The translations under genes were made by a program, and so were the position numbers. From positions 62,001-126,000 of IMG/VR virus record IMGVR_UViG_3300037808_001516: a stretch of 64,000 nt of DNA. One strand, written 5' to 3'. Origin of the DNA: a virus. Within the stretch, counting starts at the first letter, position 1, and each line of letters begins with the position of its first letter. The notes under the pieces are model-generated. The model made no database searches, was not told the origin of the DNA, and worked only from the letters and a program-made list of their open reading frames with translations. Below are positions 59,953-64,000 of this stretch, piece by piece.

Positions 59953-60136
59953 AGAAACGTATGAGCTAGTGCCGTCAATAATCAAGGAACATGCAGGCCT
60001 ACCCGACTCATTTAAAGACTTGACAAATGACCAGGAAAGGTTTATAATGGAGATGTTCCAAATTGATAGAGAAGTGGTAAAAGCCACATTGCTAGAAACA
60101 GTAGAAGAAATGAAAGAATTAGTGAATGACATCTAA
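59939..60136 (+). CDS. small helical protein before the polymerase
   Basis: 65 residues, overlapping the previous gene by 14 bases and the polymerase gene by 11. Acidic and entirely helical, with no family recognised. The consensus promoter at 60020 lies within it. Confidence 0.5.
   Translation: MNKIEETYELVPSIIKEHAGLPDSFKDLTNDQERFIMEMFQIDREVVKATLLETVEEMKELVNDI
60020..60048 (+). promoter_or_regulatory. perfect consensus sigma70 promoter for the DNA polymerase
   Basis: TTGACA at 60020-60025, exactly 17 bases, TATAAT at 60043-60048. All twelve hexamer bases match consensus. It lies about 80 bases before the polymerase ATG, inside the preceding small gene. Confidence 0.8.
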
Positions 60137-63100
60137 AACAACCAGTAATATCCCCTTCGTAGGATTACATGCCCACTCAGTTGCGGGCTCTCCATTTGAC
60201 GCTCTCGGCTATCCACCAGAGCACATGGACTTTGCCTATGAAAATGGTATGGACGCACTTGCGCTTACCGACCATGGTAATATGAATGGCCTAGCTTGGC
60301 AGGTTCTCCACGCAAAGAAGATGAAGAAGGAAGGTAAAGAGTTCAAGCCAATCTTCGGTTGTGAGGCTTACTTTATTCCATCTGTTGCGAAGTGGAAAGA
60401 AGAGTATGAGGAAATCAAAGCAGCCTCCAAGAAGAAGTCTGACTACGAAGCAGACAACTCTGGGACCACAGTGGAAGACGAGGGCTCTTCTAAAAAGCGT
60501 ATCAAGTCTGTTCTCAACAGAAGACGACATCTTATCTTGCTGGCACAAAACCAGACAGGTTTGCAGAACATCTTCAAAATGATTTCCAAGTCCTATACCA
60601 ATGATAACTTTTATCGTTATCCTCGTGTTGATTACGCCATGCTTAAGAAGCACAATGAAGGTGTCATCGCAGCTTCAGCTTGTCTTGGTGGTGTCTATGC
60701 TGGGAACTACTGGGAGAACCGAGACACTGGCCCCGACGCCATATTGGGAGCGATGCGACAAACAACACAGAAGATGCAATCTATCTTCGGTGATCGATGG
60801 TATGGTGAACTGCAGTGGAATAACGTTCCGGAGCAGCACGACCTCAACCAATACATTATCCAGATGCACCAAGAGTTTGGTATTGAACTTATCTCAACCG
60901 CTGATTCGCACTACTATAATGCAGACGTCTGGAAAGACCGTGAGCTTTATAAACGATTAGGTTGGCTAGGTAAAGGTAAGCCGGACTACTTATCAGACGA
61001 GCTTCCGCTTTCCGTTGAAGAAGTTGGCTACGAATTGTATCCAAAGAACGGAGACCAGATGTTCGAATCTTACAAGAAATACTCAGAAGAGTGCGGAGTA
61101 AAGTATGATGACAAATTGGTTCTCGACTCAATCACCAGAACGCACCAGATTGCGCACGAAAGGATTGAGACATTCCTACCAGACAACACGGTTCGGCTAC
61201 CGGACTTCGTTGTCCCAGAGGGATCGACTGCTGGTCAAACCTTGGCTGCCCTCTGTGTTGAGGGTCTTCGGTCCCTTGACCTCCATACAAACCAGGAGTA
61301 TGTGGATCGCCTCAAGCATGAAGTTAGCGTCATCGAAGAGAGGGGTTTCTCCAAGTATTTCTTGACCATGAAGTCTATCGCTGACGTTGCGGTAGAAAAG
61401 CAGCTGGTCGGCGCAGGACGAGGTTCTGCCGCCGGCTCACTGGTAGCGTACGTTCTAAACATCACCCAGGTCAACCCTATCAAGTATGGGCTTCAGTTCG
61501 AAAGATTCCTAACTAAGGGCGGCGCAGGCTACCCAGACATTGACTATGATGTATCTGACCCGATGGTCCTCAAGGAAATTCTTATTGACCAATGGGGCGA
61601 CAACTCTGTTGTACCCATCACCAATTGGAACACACTTCAGTTGCGTTCGCTCATCAAAGACATCTCAAAGTTCTACGGTATTGACTTCCAAGAAGCAAAC
61701 AATGTAACTAGTAAGATGGTTTATGAGGCAACCCCTCGGGCCAAGGCAAAGCATGGTATTACATCTGGTGTGTATGCTCCCACATTTGAGGAGTTGGTCG
61801 AGTATTCAGAGTCCTTACAGGGTTTCTTGGAAAAGTATCCGAACATCAGAACTCATATCGAGAAACTGTATGGACAAACGCGTTCTGCTTCTCGACATGC
61901 TGGCGGTGTTGTTGTAGGTGAGAACCTAGACCAGTGGATGCCACTTATCAACTCAGGAGGAGTTCGACAAACACCATGGTCCGAGGGTATGAACGTAAGA
62001 CACTTGGAGCCAATGGGTTTCATCAAGTTTGATATCTTGGGTCTTGCTTCACTTCGCATGCTGGAGGGCGCCATCGAGCGTATCCTCAAACGTCATCACG
62101 GAATGGAGAACCCTACATTTGCGGACATCAAAGATTTCTACGACAAGAACTTACACCCAGAGAAGATTGACTTGGATGATAAAGAAGTTTGGGAGAATGT
62201 CTTTCACAAGGGTAAGTGGGCAGGTATCTTCCAGTTCACAGAGACCGGCGCTCAATCGTTCTGCAAGAATGCTAAGCCAGATAACATCATTGACTTGTCG
62301 GCTATCACTTCTATCTATCGACCAGGTCCACTAGGTGCGGGAGTAGACAGAAAGTACATCGGAGCAAAGTCAAATCCAGAGGACGTGGAATACGTCAACA
62401 AGCATGTGCGAGAAGTAACAGAAGAAACATACGGCTTCCTTATTTTTCAGGAGCAGATTGCTATGTTGGCTCACAAGTTAGGCAAGGACTTATCCCTGGA
62501 TGAAGGTAATAAGCTCAGAAAACTACTTACTAAGAAGGGTACTGGTGAAGTCCAGGCTCAGAAAGACAAAATCTTTGACAAGTTCAAGCGCGGATGCTTG
62601 GAGAAAGGAATGAAAGATTATGAAGCTAGAGAACTTTGGGAAACATTTGAGTACTTTTCAGGCTACGGCTTTAATAAATCTCACGCTGTATCCTATTGTG
62701 TGCTCTCTTATCAGTGTGCTTATCTTCTTAACTACTATCCATCGGAATGGCTAGCAGCCTTCTTGGATAAAGAGCCGGAGACAAGAAAAGAAAGAGCAAT
62801 CGCAACAGCTAAGTCGCTTGGTTACAACGTAGAGCAACTCAACGTAAATACGTCAGGTGTCGGCTGGGAAATCAGCGATGATGGAAAGACTTTGATTCAA
62901 CCCCTGTCCTCCATCAAAGGACTGGGCATCAAAGCTATCGAGCAAATCATCGAGCACAGACCGTTCAACACTATTGAGGAGTTCTTGTTCCACCCGAAGA
63001 TTACTTACTCTAAACTAAATAAGAAGTCCATCACCGCTCTGTGTCTTTCCCAGGCCCTGAGCACATTACAAGACGACAGGTTCTCCGGTATGCAGCACTT

Positions 63101-63560
63101 TTATGCTGCTGTCGCAAATGACCGACCAAGGAAGGAGAAGAACCTGGATGAGAACATAGAGAGATATGAGCCAGAGGGTGACTTTTCCGAAGAAGAAAAG
63201 CTAGAGTATCTCGTCAATCTTACTGGCGTGTTCCCAATCAACGCAGTGGTTACACCAAGAGTAAGGCAGAAGCTGAACGAACTATATGTTCCGCCTATTT
63301 CAGAGTTCGACCCTGAATTAGGTGTGACCTGGTTTATCCCTAGGGAATGCATACTAAAGAAATCAAAGAACGGCAAGAACTTTTACGTGGTAAAGGTGAT
63401 TGATGACAACAACGAGATGACAACTATCCGATGCTGGGGTGTAGATCCCAAGAAAGATATTGTCCAAATCAACCGGCCTTATATGGCCAGACTAAACTAT
63501 AATCAACAGTGGGGATTTTCCACATTCAGTATGAGAAAAATGTTCAAGCTATTAGCATAA
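60126..63560 (+). CDS. DNA polymerase III alpha subunit (C-family replicase)
   Basis: 1144 residues. An N-terminal PHP domain starts at once (L-H-A-H-S at 13-17, L-T-D-H-G-N near 46-51, T-A-D-S-H later). The palm holds A-G-R-G-S-A-A-G-S-L (about 431) and the catalytic P-D-I-D-Y-D (about 470), then R-P-G-P-L-G and G-Y-G-F-N-K-S-H-A-V-S-Y. E. coli DnaE is 1160 residues, so this is full length. It would be the phage replicase in place of the B-family gp43 of T4. No DnaQ-type proofreading subunit, clamp or clamp loader is present in the window. Confidence 0.95.
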   Translation: MTSKTTSNIPFVGLHAHSVAGSPFDALGYPPEHMDFAYENGMDALALTDHGNMNGLAWQVLHAKKMKKEGKEFKPIFGCEAYFIPSVAKWKEEYEEIKAASKKKSDYEADNSGTTVEDEGSSKKRIKSVLNRRRHLILLAQNQTGLQNIFKMISKSYTNDNFYRYPRVDYAMLKKHNEGVIAASACLGGVYAGNYWENRDTGPDAILGAMRQTTQKMQSIFGDRWYGELQWNNVPEQHDLNQYIIQMHQEFGIELISTADSHYYNADVWKDRELYKRLGWLGKGKPDYLSDELPLSVEEVGYELYPKNGDQMFESYKKYSEECGVKYDDKLVLDSITRTHQIAHERIETFLPDNTVRLPDFVVPEGSTAGQTLAALCVEGLRSLDLHTNQEYVDRLKHEVSVIEERGFSKYFLTMKSIADVAVEKQLVGAGRGSAAGSLVAYVLNITQVNPIKYGLQFERFLTKGGAGYPDIDYDVSDPMVLKEILIDQWGDNSVVPITNWNTLQLRSLIKDISKFYGIDFQEANNVTSKMVYEATPRAKAKHGITSGVYAPTFEELVEYSESLQGFLEKYPNIRTHIEKLYGQTRSASRHAGGVVVGENLDQWMPLINSGGVRQTPWSEGMNVRHLEPMGFIKFDILGLASLRMLEGAIERILKRHHGMENPTFADIKDFYDKNLHPEKIDLDDKEVWENVFHKGKWAGIFQFTETGAQSFCKNAKPDNIIDLSAITSIYRPGPLGAGVDRKYIGAKSNPEDVEYVNKHVREVTEETYGFLIFQEQIAMLAHKLGKDLSLDEGNKLRKLLTKKGTGEVQAQKDKIFDKFKRGCLEKGMKDYEARELWETFEYFSGYGFNKSHAVSYCVLSYQCAYLLNYYPSEWLAAFLDKEPETRKERAIATAKSLGYNVEQLNVNTSGVGWEISDDGKTLIQPLSSIKGLGIKAIEQIIEHRPFNTIEEFLFHPKITYSKLNKKSITALCLSQALSTLQDDRFSGMQHFYAAVANDRPRKEKNLDENIERYEPEGDFSEEEKLEYLVNLTGVFPINAVVTPRVRQKLNELYVPPISEFDPELGVTWFIPRECILKKSKNGKNFYVVKVIDDNNEMTTIRCWGVDPKKDIVQINRPYMARLNYNQQWGFSTFSMRKMFKLLA

Positions 63561-63571
63561 AGGAGAAAACA

Positions 63572-64000
63572 ATGGCATCATTAGACAATAGTAGAGTAAG
63601 AGTATTTCGCACCCGGCCCGACGCGAAACTACCAGTTAGGGCACACAGAACAGACGCAGGGATGGACTTTTTCTTCAATCCCATCGAGGGCGCAGCAGTA
63701 AGAATCCAGCCAGGTCAGAGTGTCTTGCTGGAGACTGGAGTGAAGATGGAGGTACCGTCAGACTGCATGCTGCAAATCATGAACAAGTCAGGTGTAGCTA
63801 GCAAACTGCATCTCATCACAGGTGCTTGTGTCGTGGACGAGGGATACACAGGAGAGATCTTTGTAAACCTTCACAACATTGGAAAGGATGTAGAGTTCAT
63901 TGAGCCAGGACAAAAGGTCGCTCAAGGCGTATTCGTCAGAATCGAGAAACCTGGGTTACAGGTAATCGAAGAAGATAATATCTATGATAAGGAAACGACC
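63572..64000 (+). CDS. dut: dUTPase, 3' end beyond the window
   Basis: 143 codons visible, running off the right edge, SD AAAGGAGA and ATG at 63572. Trimeric dUTPase motifs are in order: motif I A-G-M-D-F-F, motif II N-K-S-G-V-A, motif III V-V-D-E-G-Y-T-G-E-I and motif IV G-Q-K-V-A-Q-G-V-F. Motif V would follow beyond the edge. The enzyme hydrolyses dUTP to dUMP, keeping uracil out of DNA and feeding ThyX. Twelve bases separate it from the polymerase gene. Confidence 0.92.
   Translation, partial: MASLDNSRVRVFRTRPDAKLPVRAHRTDAGMDFFFNPIEGAAVRIQPGQSVLLETGVKMEVPSDCMLQIMNKSGVASKLHLITGACVVDEGYTGEIFVNLHNIGKDVEFIEPGQKVAQGVFVRIEKPGLQVIEEDNIYDKETT

Noticed and set aside
1-64000. tRNA genes, integrase, transposase or attachment sites
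   Set aside because: I looked for cloverleaf-like stretches in the gaps and for recombinase motifs and saw none; gaps are too short for most RNA genes.

Overview
This window is a gene-dense stretch of a large, strictly lytic-looking tailed phage with a T4-type contractile tail, probably of marine or aquatic origin. Every gene I can support is on the + strand. No gap exceeds about 180 bases, stop/start overlaps (ATGA, GTGA, TTGA) are common, and I saw no tRNA, integrase, transposon or CRISPR array. Capsid and tail proteins are recognisably T4-like: gp20 portal, gp21 prohead protease, gp23 capsid, gp18 sheath, gp19 tube, gp17 terminase, gp53-like wedge. The replication set is mosaic: a bacterial-type C-family DNA polymerase (Pol III alpha), a very small family A polymerase, and T4-like SSB, RecA/UvsX, DnaB-type helicase, primase and FEN nuclease. 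A lipoprotein signal on one phage protein implies a Gram-negative host. MopE-type repeats, a B12-dependent ribonucleotide reductase and ThyX hint at, but do not prove, a deltaproteobacterial or myxobacterial-type source for some genes.

Layout. 1-3213: three virion proteins (the first cut by the window edge). 3213-9229: J-domain protein, RuvC-like resolvase, primase, three small proteins sharing an N-terminal signature, and a single-chain Mre11-Rad50 (SbcD-SbcC) fusion behind a near-consensus sigma70 promoter. 9238-10583: small membrane and zinc-ribbon proteins. 10630-22481: packaging and head genes (terminase, portal, protease, core, scaffold, capsid), with a bS21-like ribosomal protein and LamG-type proteins embedded. 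22599-31331: post-capsid, neck and fibre genes. 31465-42698: sheath, tube, a tail-chaperone-like pair with a candidate +1 frameshift, tape measure and baseplate. 42695-48172: mini PolA, then a tubulin/FtsZ-like protein, a candidate restriction enzyme, an N6-adenine DNA methyltransferase and a MORC/GHKL-type ATPase. 48278-64000: SSB, RecA, FEN, helicase, class II ribonucleotide reductase, GroES-like co-chaperonin, ThyX, lytic transglycosylase, a MopE/VWA lipoprotein, a nucleotidyltransferase-like protein, Pol III alpha and dUTPase (cut by the window edge).

Two regulatory layers are visible. Replication and metabolism genes follow near-perfect TTGACA/TATAAT promoters, consistent with host sigma70 use. 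Structural genes are preceded by a recurring CTATTTAT(T/A) element, often directly after a terminator, which is a candidate late control signal.

The most interesting parts are: the tubulin-like/restriction-modification/GHKL cassette with its own promoter; the phage-borne MopE-VWA lipoprotein; the Mre11-Rad50 single-chain fusion; the coexistence of Pol III alpha with a stripped-down PolA; the recurring N-terminal signature on small proteins that may be packaged in the prohead; and the possible +1 frameshift ahead of the tape measure gene. Functional names rest on motif reading by eye, with no database search.
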